Below, one piece after another: positions 1 to 6,158 of a stretch of 6,353 nucleotides of DNA. Within the stretch, counting starts at the first letter, position 1, and every line of letters starts with the position of its first letter. The position numbers and the translations under genes are program-made. The notes under the pieces were generated by a model. The model was not told where the DNA came from, did no database searches, and was given only the letters and a program-made list of their open reading frames with translations. Source of the DNA: CAZZIZ01 sp964654535 (GTDB lineage: Bacteria; Bacteroidota; Bacteroidia; Chitinophagales; UBA2359); NCBI GenBank assembly GCA_964654535.1, contig CAZZIZ010000197.1, forward strand, positions 1 to 6,353. Reading direction: 5' to 3'.

Positions 1-90
1 CACCTCATACCGCTTCTATCCTGGCTGCGGGAGAATCGAATGAACATCTGAACTTAACAAGATTATAAGTCTCACACGTGCAACTTCAAT

Positions 91-120
91 TTGATTAATC
101 TTATCTTATTGATATATTAC
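91..120 (+). promoter_or_regulatory. Weak Bacteroidota-type promoter candidate before the large secreted-protein gene
   Basis: A TTG at 91-93 and TATATTAC at 113-120 are 19 bp apart. This partly fits the Bacteroidota primary-sigma pattern (TTG near -33, TAnnTTTG near -7), but the last two bases of the -7 box do not match. If the box is used, transcription would begin almost at the ATG at 125, giving a nearly leaderless mRNA. There is no Shine-Dalgarno sequence before that ATG, as is common in this phylum. The region is AT-rich, so a chance match is quite possible. Confidence 0.22.
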
Positions 121-124
121 ATCT

Positions 125-3100
125 ATGATAAAAATCTTCTCTAGATTTCTATTCCTTTTACTCTTGACCCAGCTTGCTTGCTTTAAGCTTTTAGGAGGCT
201 GCGGCGAGTATCAAACGAACTATTTAACCCAGTTAAATATGGAGTTTGAGTTTAGTGTTGATTGTAATGATGAAATGACCGGCCATTTCTTGAATATAAC
301 TTTCACAACAGAATCTGAACATGTTTACCGAGTCTTCACAAGAACCAGTTTTTATGAGGTTAATTATGGAGAAGTTTTATCCATTCCATACGAAACAAAT
401 GAGTCGGTACGCATAACGGTATTCAATGGAAACGGTCGAGCACGAATAGTGAATGCGGTTGCCTGGAATTGTGATCAAGAAGACTATTTCCTAATTCGAG
501 AAACTACAGAGTGTCTGGACAACTATGATTATGCAATGCACTATCGTTTGTTTAAAAGTCTTGGTTCAGATGTTTCCAACTTGAATCTTGGAGATTTTTT
601 TAATGAAGACTTGACAGATGTTTACACTTCAATTCACATTGATAACTCCTGGGGCGGAGACCCTGATTCAGTTTCACCGCCACAAATTTCTTTTCTAGAT
701 GACCCAGGAGAATGGGCGGTACTCGTAAATCACGGTAGCCCTGGAGAATGTTGTCAATGTACTTGGTCAAGTCCTGATTGGCAGTTGCCGACAAGCACTT
801 TTTTCAATGGCAGCCGTATTTACTTATACGAAGTTGACAAACCGCCATATGAAAACGATAATGCATTTTTACAATCTCCTTTTACAGTAATGGATATTTA
901 CGATTTCGTAGACTTCTCAAAGAACTATGAATTCGTACGTTATAACTATTTCGACATCGAAGACGAAATTCCGTTTCAAAACATATGTTTTCAGCAAACA
1001 ACACCTATTCCACTCGATTTTAACTGGCTGGAAGAAAGTCTTTGCGAGTCTCATCCAGAATTCAGTTTTGTCGAGAACAGTGCTTATGTCAATTGCAACT
1101 ACAATGTGAATTACCAGCTAAACGTTAATACGGACTTTGACATATCCGATCAATATTTTTTGCTGTACAGTATTGGTGGTGAAGTCCAGGACACTATTGA
1201 AGCATTGAGTTTTTCACCCGATATAGTACCTGAAGGCCTCTTCGAATTAGTGTTAGTCCAAGACTTGTACATGACTAAAAGCAACGAGCAGGGTTTTGAA
1301 GAAGTTATAGCCGATTGTGAAATAAGAAGCTTTCCAAAAGACATTTACAAAATAACCTCTGCGCCTGAATTGAGCTTTTTGGGATACACTGAAGACAATG
1401 ATGAGTTATCCTGTTGTTACAACCAAGGTGATTACGTAGACTTGATATTCGAGTATTCTAATCTCGTTCAAGGATCTTGGTACTATATTCTTATAGTACA
1501 AGATCAGGACTATATTATTAAATCAAGTTCGCTCTTAGGCTCAAATTCAGAGGGCATAAAAACAATTGGCTATGACCGTTTTGGAAGTAATGAATTCACT
1601 GATGTTGAGGCTTATCTATTCCAACGAGCTCATATTGGCTCGATTGATAATTTTAGCGAGGTGTACAACACGAATTGCGATTTGGTCTCAGAACCAGTTA
1701 AAATATATTTAGACTCTTGCGAGGAGCCTATTCAAGGTGGATTGACCACCGCTTGTTTTGAAGACACAGCCCTATTGGAAAAACCATTTGCTTCCGAGCT
1801 TTTCGAAGATCAACATATCTTCTATCAAGTATGTAAATGGAGCTCAAATTGCAGAACTTATTACTCCAACGAAATTGTCTTCGACTCATCTTATATGGAC
1901 CTTGGCGAACTGTACGATATCTACTATATCGTAGGAAGCGATGCTAATCAAGATTCAATTCCCGATGAGAACATTCAATGCTCAATCAGAGATAAATATG
2001 CTGAATTGGTTTGGAATGATTGCATCACAACAACTTGTCCCGTTGGTTCATATAACGGAGAAGTAGAAATTTGCTCCGGGGGAAGTTTGACTCTTCCAGA
2101 TCAATCTGAGCTAGGCATTGACGACCCAGAAAATGCAATTGTTCCTGGATCATTTGGCTGGTTCAATTTCGGTGATGATCCAGAAACTAGCATACCAATA
2201 TTTGGTGCTATCGAGTATGAAAGTAATTTGAACTGCACACCTCTATTTTTCAATTATAGCGCCTATGTACTTTGCGATCAAAACAGTACCGTTTCTTTCG
2301 AGTTAGTTGGCACACAAGTAGTTACTGTCTACCCTGAAGCAGACTATTCCTATACTCTAGATGAAGAAAGCGTCTGTCCCATATTATGCGTTGAGCCCGT
2401 TTGTGAAAACCATGTTGTGTTTTTGAATGGCGTTCTTACGTACTGTTTCGAGTTCCAGCCAGGCGGTTTTCCTCCTTCAGTTGTGGTAGACGTGACTCAT
2501 GATACTAACTCTTCGATGAATTGTGTGACGGCCGCAGATGAAGTCTTTGTCAATTGCGAGCCCTGTCCAGTTTGCTCTACTGACCCCGGAATTTGCGAAT
2601 GGATTCAAGACTTTGAGTTTTGTAGCAATGATGCCGGAATGGTAAATAACCTTCCGCTGTTAGATGTAAATTTCTTTATTCCATCAACGAGCAATCCAGC
2701 ATCGATAGGCTTTTACCTTGATGAGGGCGGTACGTTCGAATACATTCCTGGCGAACTTAGCCCTGAAGGGTGCGAAGCAATTAATATTGAAGTCTTCATT
2801 CTTATAGAATGTGAGGGCTCGCTTACTCCTACAGGCGCGTCCTTCTTCGTTACGATATTCCCAGATCCAGCTGATAATGACTTTACATTGGAGCTATCAG
2901 AAGATAATTGTACGGTGCAATTCACTAGCGAATGTGAAAACTATCTTATCGAAAACTCAGCAGGAGGCAACGATATTTTCATTGCACAGCAAGGTGATAT
3001 CGGCGACATTGCATTTACGGTTAGCGATACTTTGAATCCCCTTTGTTCTCCGAATACAATTGTTTCTTCATTTAACTGCATAGGAACGGGGATAGAAGAA

Positions 3101-3337
3101 ATTGAAACTACATTTAACTGGCTGCAGGTCGGAAACGAAATTCGGATTGAGCTTCCTAGCGATTTATCCGAGCCATTAAATACTAGGCTAAGCGATTTGT
3201 CCGGAAGGCTTATCAGCAGGACTCAATTCACAAATTCTCCTTATCGCGTTTCAACAGAAGGAATACCTGAAGGTATTTATGTTCTGAGTATTGAAACTGA
3301 AATTCATATCCTTGCTCAGAAAGTGTTCGTGAAGTAA
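125..3337 (+). CDS. Large acidic, cysteine-rich multi-module secreted/surface protein with T9SS C-terminal sorting domain
   Basis: The product has 1070 residues and no function I recognise. Residues 1-25 form an export signal (K3, R7, a Leu/Phe core). LGGC at 23-26 could be a lipobox, so signal peptidase I or II are both possible. Residues 26-310 are unassigned and hold a CCQC cluster (209-212). Residues about 322-412, 430-532 and 544-633 look like three diverged copies of one module: a Tyr/Leu-rich strand, a central aromatic stretch, then a Cys-[EDS]-[IL] ending. Residues about 645-815 and 828-986 are two longer tandem modules. Residues about 988-1070 fit the type A Por/T9SS sorting domain, with LSGRLI (1025-1030), EGIYVLSI (1049-1056) and terminal QKVFVK. 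Such cargo crosses the outer membrane through T9SS and is anchored or released. By hand count there are 40 Cys and roughly 170 Asp+Glu against about 36 Lys+Arg. DANQDSIPDE (606-615) resembles a TSP3-like calcium loop. The role may be adhesion or matrix binding, but that is a guess. The start is the first ATG giving a good signal peptide; there is no Shine-Dalgarno sequence. Confidence 0.9.
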   Translation: MIKIFSRFLFLLLLTQLACFKLLGGCGEYQTNYLTQLNMEFEFSVDCNDEMTGHFLNITFTTESEHVYRVFTRTSFYEVNYGEVLSIPYETNESVRITVFNGNGRARIVNAVAWNCDQEDYFLIRETTECLDNYDYAMHYRLFKSLGSDVSNLNLGDFFNEDLTDVYTSIHIDNSWGGDPDSVSPPQISFLDDPGEWAVLVNHGSPGECCQCTWSSPDWQLPTSTFFNGSRIYLYEVDKPPYENDNAFLQSPFTVMDIYDFVDFSKNYEFVRYNYFDIEDEIPFQNICFQQTTPIPLDFNWLEESLCESHPEFSFVENSAYVNCNYNVNYQLNVNTDFDISDQYFLLYSIGGEVQDTIEALSFSPDIVPEGLFELVLVQDLYMTKSNEQGFEEVIADCEIRSFPKDIYKITSAPELSFLGYTEDNDELSCCYNQGDYVDLIFEYSNLVQGSWYYILIVQDQDYIIKSSSLLGSNSEGIKTIGYDRFGSNEFTDVEAYLFQRAHIGSIDNFSEVYNTNCDLVSEPVKIYLDSCEEPIQGGLTTACFEDTALLEKPFASELFEDQHIFYQVCKWSSNCRTYYSNEIVFDSSYMDLGELYDIYYIVGSDANQDSIPDENIQCSIRDKYAELVWNDCITTTCPVGSYNGEVEICSGGSLTLPDQSELGIDDPENAIVPGSFGWFNFGDDPETSIPIFGAIEYESNLNCTPLFFNYSAYVLCDQNSTVSFELVGTQVVTVYPEADYSYTLDEESVCPILCVEPVCENHVVFLNGVLTYCFEFQPGGFPPSVVVDVTHDTNSSMNCVTAADEVFVNCEPCPVCSTDPGICEWIQDFEFCSNDAGMVNNLPLLDVNFFIPSTSNPASIGFYLDEGGTFEYIPGELSPEGCEAINIEVFILIECEGSLTPTGASFFVTIFPDPADNDFTLELSEDNCTVQFTSECENYLIENSAGGNDIFIAQQGDIGDIAFTVSDTLNPLCSPNTIVSSFNCIGTGIEEIETTFNWLQVGNEIRIELPSDLSEPLNTRLSDLSGRLISRTQFTNSPYRVSTEGIPEGIYVLSIETEIHILAQKVFVK
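1088..2023 (+). repeat. Three diverged protein modules within the large secreted protein
   Basis: The modules lie at residues about 322-412 (1088-1360), 430-532 (1412-1720) and 544-633 (1754-2023). Each begins near a Cys. Each then has a Tyr/Phe-rich strand (DQYFLLYSI, GSWYYILIV, DQHIFYQVC) and later a second hydrophobic strand (GLFELVLVQDLY, DVEAYLFQRA, ELYDIYYIVG). Each ends with a Cys followed by an acidic or polar residue and Ile/Leu (DCEI, NCDL, QCSI). The similarity is by eye and too weak to show at DNA level. From memory, modules of this kind (Y-x-L-T/V near the start, C-x-x-[LI]S near the end) recur in large Saprospiraceae and flavobacterial secreted proteins. Confidence 0.5.
2057..3082 (+). 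repeat. Two tandem ~160-residue modules, probably paired Ig-like/beta-sandwich domains
   Basis: Unit 1 is residues about 645-815 (2057-2569) and unit 2 is about 828-986 (2606-3082). They share landmarks in the same order: VEICSGG / FEFCSND at the start; GSFGWFNF / GTFEYIPG; LNCTPLFF / EGCEAINI; VTVYPEADYSYTL / VTIFPDPADNDFTL; EPVCENHVV / TSECENYLI; then VVVDVTHDTN / IAFTVSDTLN and a final Cys (FVNCEP / SFNCIG). Shared cysteines at matching places suggest conserved disulfides. The alternating hydrophobic pattern fits beta-sandwich domains such as the Ig-like or PKD-like folds of Bacteroidota surface proteins, but the fold is inferred. Confidence 0.6.
3086..3334 (+). other. Type IX secretion C-terminal sorting domain (type A) coding segment
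   Basis: The last 83 residues carry the usual order of a Por secretion sorting domain: a linker of acidic residues (EEIETT, 991-996), a first strand (NEIRIEL, 1004-1010), the D-L-S-G-R-L core (1024-1029), a turn (GIPEGIYVL, 1046-1054), and a final basic-hydrophobic strand ending QKVFVK. In known cargo, this domain is recognised by the outer-membrane T9SS translocon and removed by the sortase-like PorU. Its position at the extreme C-terminus indicates that the gene is complete. Confidence 0.85.
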
Positions 3338-3347
3338 GTCACGAGCG
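3324..3347. terminator. Hairpin over the stop codon of the first gene, between convergent genes
   Basis: TGTTCGTGA (3324-3332) can pair with TCACGAGCG (3339-3347): nine pairs, two of them G-T wobbles, around the loop AGTAAG, which holds the TAA stop. No T-tract follows on the plus strand. On the minus strand, the downstream bases begin CTTTCT, which is a weak tract at best. It is the only clear stem in or beside the 37-bp convergent gap and could slow polymerase from either side. It may also be a chance stem. Confidence 0.3.
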
Positions 3348-3374
3348 AAGAAAACTGAACACTAATCGGAGTTC

Positions 3375-4859
3375 CTAATACTTCGCCGGCTGCCCCTTAC
3401 GATTACTCAAACGAATAAACTCGCGTAAATCATCGTTGGCAGATTTTAAATCTTCATGACGCAGGTACATCATGTGTCCGCTGCGGTAGCCTTTGAAACC
3501 CATTCGTTCTTGCATCTTACCACTTGGGTCTATCTGCCACATGGTGTACTTAGCGTTAAAGTAAGTTGTAGCGCCATCGTAGTAACCCGATTGGAAGAGC
3601 ACATTTAAGTAAGGGTTTTGAGCCATTGCCTGTCGCAGGTTGTCACGGGTATTATCCTCGCGACGGTCCCAAGGATGAACTGGTCCGAACATATTGTATT
3701 TCATATCGGTCTTGAACATCAAGTGCTCGCGCATGTAGTAGTTGATGGCTGGCGTAAAGGAGTGCAACCAAGAAGTGAGCTCAGGACTGTAATCTGGGCG
3801 GGTGCCTGCTTCCATTTTATCTATTCCTAAGTAACGCGAATCCAAACGACCAATAGTGTTTCCAGTATTGTCTCTAAGGAGTTCTTTCCAGAAAAATCTG
3901 GTTGGAACATCGAGATTATGTTGCAAAATGGTTTTTTCAGAAATACCAGAATAGTAGGCCATCTTCTTCGCAACTTTCGCCCTTTCATCCTCTTCAATAA
4001 AGCCACCCTTGGCTAAAGCCGGCATTAGTTTGTCTACGGCATAAGCCTCTACTTCTGGCAACACTTCCAGTAAATCTTTTGACTGTAGTTCATTGGGTAG
4101 CATTTTGTGGTACCAAGCTGCAGCAGCGAAGTAAGGCAAATTCAGCGCGGATGAAAGTGCGTTGTCCGCGTTGTAAGATTTGTAATCTGCTGGAGAAACT
4201 AAGATTACACCATTTAAGTACATCCATTGATTGTTTTGTAAGGCGAGCGCCAATCCGGAAACACGGGTGCCACCATAACTTTCACCAATAATGTACTTCG
4301 GCGATAACCAGCGGTTGTTGCGGCTCACGAAAGTGCTGAGCCACTCAGCCAAATATTTTATATCAGCATTGATGCCGAAGAACATATCTCTCTTTACATC
4401 TGGCCCCGAAGCTGGAATGGTTCGCGAGTAACCTGTGTTAGCAGGATTAACGAAAACAATATCTGCTACATCTAGAACGGAATAAGGATTTTCCTTTACG
4501 CCATAAGGCTGAACGGGATATCCTTCGTCGTCTATGTTGAGCACTTTCGGGCCCGTATAAGCAACGTGCATCCAAACCGAGGCAGAACCTGGGCCACCAT
4601 TGAAGGAAATAAGCAATGGGCGGTCGCCCATTTCTCCAGCATTGTTTCTTTTGTAATAAGTATAGTTCAACGTTGCTATGGGTTCGCCCATTTCATCCCA
4701 AAGTGGTTGCTGACCTACTGTGGCTGTGTAATCAATAGACTTGCCGTTAATCGTAGTCTTGTGCTGGGTCACCACCGTCGTATCTATAGGAATCATTCGC
4801 TTTTGAGCGAAGCATAATACGGGTAGTGCGAAAGCCAGAATTAGAATTGCTTTTTTCAT
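3375..4859 (-). CDS. Exported serine carboxypeptidase, peptidase family S10
   Basis: This 494-residue alpha/beta-hydrolase-fold peptidase should cleave single residues from peptide C-termini. Residues 1-18 are a signal peptide (KK, then a Leu/Ile/Ala core) with likely cleavage at FA|Q (18/19), placing the mature enzyme in the periplasm or outside. NGGPGSAS (87-94) forms the oxyanion-hole strand. GESYGG (192-197) holds the nucleophile Ser194, preceded by the family's Glu193, which is linked to an acidic pH optimum in eukaryotic members. Asp428 (QSGYYDGAT) and His462 (RSGHMMYL) complete the triad, so the enzyme looks intact and is of normal family length. The mature chain has no cysteine, unlike plant and fungal S10 enzymes, whose oxyanion motif reads GGPGCSS and which carry disulfides. 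There is no T9SS sorting domain. Sampled GC is about 45-48%, against about 37% in sampled parts of the neighbouring genes. The gene converges on the large secreted-protein gene and is 293 bp from the next minus-strand gene, so it is probably monocistronic. The start gives a clean signal peptide; there is no Shine-Dalgarno sequence. Confidence 0.95.
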   Translation of the reverse strand: MKKAILILAFALPVLCFAQKRMIPIDTTVVTQHKTTINGKSIDYTATVGQQPLWDEMGEPIATLNYTYYKRNNAGEMGDRPLLISFNGGPGSASVWMHVAYTGPKVLNIDDEGYPVQPYGVKENPYSVLDVADIVFVNPANTGYSRTIPASGPDVKRDMFFGINADIKYLAEWLSTFVSRNNRWLSPKYIIGESYGGTRVSGLALALQNNQWMYLNGVILVSPADYKSYNADNALSSALNLPYFAAAAWYHKMLPNELQSKDLLEVLPEVEAYAVDKLMPALAKGGFIEEDERAKVAKKMAYYSGISEKTILQHNLDVPTRFFWKELLRDNTGNTIGRLDSRYLGIDKMEAGTRPDYSPELTSWLHSFTPAINYYMREHLMFKTDMKYNMFGPVHPWDRREDNTRDNLRQAMAQNPYLNVLFQSGYYDGATTYFNAKYTMWQIDPSGKMQERMGFKGYRSGHMMYLRHEDLKSANDDLREFIRLSNRKGQPAKY

Positions 4860-5046
4860 TTCTTAAAATCTTAGTCTTAAGATAATGATTCTCTTCTGTC
4901 AATTATGCAGTAAAATTTGAATCTTGCACCATTAGCGCACGATTAGACCTTAGTAAATGAGCCTAAGTCTTCCCTTTGTAGCTGACGGAAGCCTATGAAT
5001 ATAGGTACTTGTTTTTGTAAAGTGCATCCCTTAGTTACCCCCTACA

Positions 5047-5081
5047 AAAAAGACGTCATTTCGAGCGAAGTCGAGAAATCT
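5047..5081 (-). terminator. Terminator-like hairpin with T-tract, formed by a dispersed Bacteroidota repeat, after the duplicated-domain gene
   Basis: On the plus strand, ATTTCGA (5058-5064) pairs with TCGAGAAAT (5071-5079): seven pairs with a single bulged G, and a six-base GCGAAG loop. Read on the minus strand, the stem is followed after GACG by TCTTTTTT, the pattern of an intrinsic terminator. It sits about 70-105 bp beyond the stop at 5153 and before the carboxypeptidase gene, where a terminator would separate the two units. The spacer between stem and T run is a little long and the stem is AT-rich, so strength is uncertain. Confidence 0.5.
5055..5081. repeat. Dispersed short palindromic repeat of a type common in Bacteroidota intergenic DNA
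   Basis: The 27-bp segment starts GTCATTTCGAGCGAAG and runs on as TCGAGAAATCT. From memory, near-identical copies lie between genes in many flavobacterial and cytophagal genomes; this cannot be checked here. Only one copy is in the window. A 9-nt core, CGAGCGAAG, recurs at 3342-3350 just past the stop of the first gene, but without the flanking arms. The element has no coding capacity and resembles a REP- or MITE-like repeat. Confidence 0.6.
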
Positions 5082-5152
5082 GGGGATTCGTTAGTGTCGC
5101 GTTAGGATGGTTTGAGCTTTTTGCTGGAGGACGTTTGTCGAGTTTAATATGG

Positions 5153-6106
5153 TTACTTCTTTCGTTTAAAAGTTCGAACAAGACTCTTAATGTCTCTTAT
5201 AGCTTTCTCACTTTTATCTGCTAAGTAGGTTCCCACAAACAAATAGTAACCACCTTCCGCCTTAAACAATACTGCTTGATACATCTCCTCGGTTTCTTTG
5301 TCATTGTTTTTGGCGTGGAGCTCGTATCCTTTAAGACCGTCAATCTCAATTTCGTCAATGCCCTTTGAAGGTATAATCGAATAATCATCTGGATATTGCT
5401 GGACTCTCGAGATACAAAACAGTTTTTGATCTGCTATTTCAATCTGTGCAAACGAGTTTTCCGAAAATAAATTGGCTTGGTCTTCACTCTGCGTTGGTGT
5501 TTTCAAATCACGATTAAAGGTCATTGCATTTCCAATCACGGCCTTAAACTTAAGAGAGCTGGCGCTTTCATCTAGTGTATAGTTCAAAGCGCTTCGAGGA
5601 TCTGCTTTTAAATTGGAATCAATAAATGTTGTCAGCATACTCTCTTTTATTTCCACGCCCAAGTCAGCCGATTCTTTTAAGAATGCGCCGTTAATCATAG
5701 TAGAACTCTTCTCATTTCCGTATAACAGAATGTGCTTTGAAAAAAGCATTCCGTTCGCCGCTTGGTCTATTTCTAGTAACAAGCCGTCAAAATTGAAAAC
5801 TTTCACTTCTTTTTTGGACTTCAACTCCATTCCCTGTGCTTTTAGTAATTCTGGGCTTTCAAATCCCACAGCTACTTCAGAATATGGTCCAGGAATCTCA
5901 ACCACCATTATCATAGATGATGGATCCGCAGGGTTTTGGAATCCCTTAAAATCACTGGATGCTTCAAATGAAGTAGGTGGAACTAAAGAGATGTTGGTTC
6001 CATTAATCAAATGATGATTTTCGGATTTAGACTCTGGAAAGGTTTGACTAAAACTGACTAACGAAATCAGCATAAAAAGTATGCTCAGCTTGATTTTACA
6101 ATTCAT
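5153..6106 (-). CDS. Exported protein of unknown function with two tandem PsbP/Mog1-like domains
   Basis: The product has 317 residues. I do not recognise a named family and assign no function. Residues 1-20 are a signal peptide (K4, K6, then a Leu/Ile/Phe core) with likely cleavage at FS|Q (20/21), so the mature protein is periplasmic or otherwise in the envelope. No lipobox, membrane anchor or T9SS domain is visible. Residues about 31-165 and 174-315 look like two copies of one alpha/beta domain. Shared parts are VFNFDGLLLE / EIEIDGLKGYE, then a hydrophobic pair of strands (KHILLYG..STMINGAFL / YQAVLFK..YYLFVGTYL), then a last helix (VEIKESMLTTFI / KAIRDIKSLVRTF). This order of an x-x-D/N-G turn, two strands and a final helix resembles Mog1/PsbP-like proteins, many of which are hypothetical in Bacteroidota. 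The chain ends in a basic tail, FKRKK. The start has no Shine-Dalgarno sequence; the ATG at 6104-6106 gives a full signal peptide. The gene is likely transcribed alone, with the terminator-like repeat beyond its stop. Confidence 0.88.
   Translation of the reverse strand: MNCKIKLSILFMLISLVSFSQTFPESKSENHHLINGTNISLVPPTSFEASSDFKGFQNPADPSSMIMVVEIPGPYSEVAVGFESPELLKAQGMELKSKKEVKVFNFDGLLLEIDQAANGMLFSKHILLYGNEKSSTMINGAFLKESADLGVEIKESMLTTFIDSNLKADPRSALNYTLDESASSLKFKAVIGNAMTFNRDLKTPTQSEDQANLFSENSFAQIEIADQKLFCISRVQQYPDDYSIIPSKGIDEIEIDGLKGYELHAKNNDKETEEMYQAVLFKAEGGYYLFVGTYLADKSEKAIRDIKSLVRTFKRKK
5162..6016 (-). repeat. Internal domain duplication in the exported protein
   Basis: Copy 1 is residues about 31-165 (5612-6016) and copy 2 about 174-315 (5162-5587). 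Alignment by eye matches the acidic strand leading to FDG/IDG (106-108 and 255-257), the following Gly-bounded strand pair, and the C-terminal amphipathic helix. Identity is low, so the duplication is old, and the first half of each copy aligns less well than the second. Confidence 0.5.
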
Positions 6107-6158
6107 AATTTAATATTAGTCTCAATATACTAACTTAGTTAATGCATCTTCTGTTTTT
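6107..6158. promoter_or_regulatory. AT-rich leader of the duplicated-domain gene
   Basis: This stretch directly precedes the minus-strand start at 6106. On the minus strand it holds TATATTGA (plus-strand 6122-6129), a partial match to the Bacteroidota -7 box, about 16 bases before the ATG. I could not find a TTG at the right distance upstream, so the promoter is not well supported. No Shine-Dalgarno sequence is present. Confidence 0.2.

Larger units (their letters stand above)
4860..5152. other. Intergenic region between two minus-strand genes
   Basis: I see no open frame worth calling and no RNA gene in these 293 bp. Next to the carboxypeptidase start there are three TCTTA repeats (4861-4880) and a 6-bp inverted repeat, ATCTTA at 4868-4873 with TAAGAT at 4878-4883, which would lie in the mRNA leader. 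A small hairpin, CCTAT (4992-4996) with ATAGG (5001-5005) and a 4-nt loop, lies mid-region. TTTGTAG (4975-4981) and CTACAAA (5042-5048) are a distant inverted pair. The one clear element is the palindromic repeat at 5055-5081. Confidence 0.6.

Noticed and set aside
1..50. CCGCTTCTATCC at 10-21 as a possible tail of another intergenic repeat copy, and CCGC/GCGG as a stem
   Set aside because: The match to my memory of the repeat is only about 12 bases and the stem is 4 bp; the rest would lie outside the window, so it cannot be supported.
4079..4817. Plus-strand open frames of 70 and 83 codons
   Set aside because: They are antisense to the S10 carboxypeptidase, whose catalytic motifs confirm the minus strand.
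4975..5048. TTTGTAG / CTACAAA inverted pair as ends of a small mobile element
   Set aside because: Seven bases at 60-bp spacing is expected by chance in AT-rich DNA, and no flanking target duplication is visible.
5613..6014. A 133-codon plus-strand open frame
   Set aside because: It lies wholly antisense to the well-supported exported-protein gene with a signal peptide and has no features of its own.
3375..6106. The carboxypeptidase and the duplicated-domain gene as one operon
   Set aside because: They are on the same strand but 293 bp apart with a terminator-like hairpin and T-tract between them.
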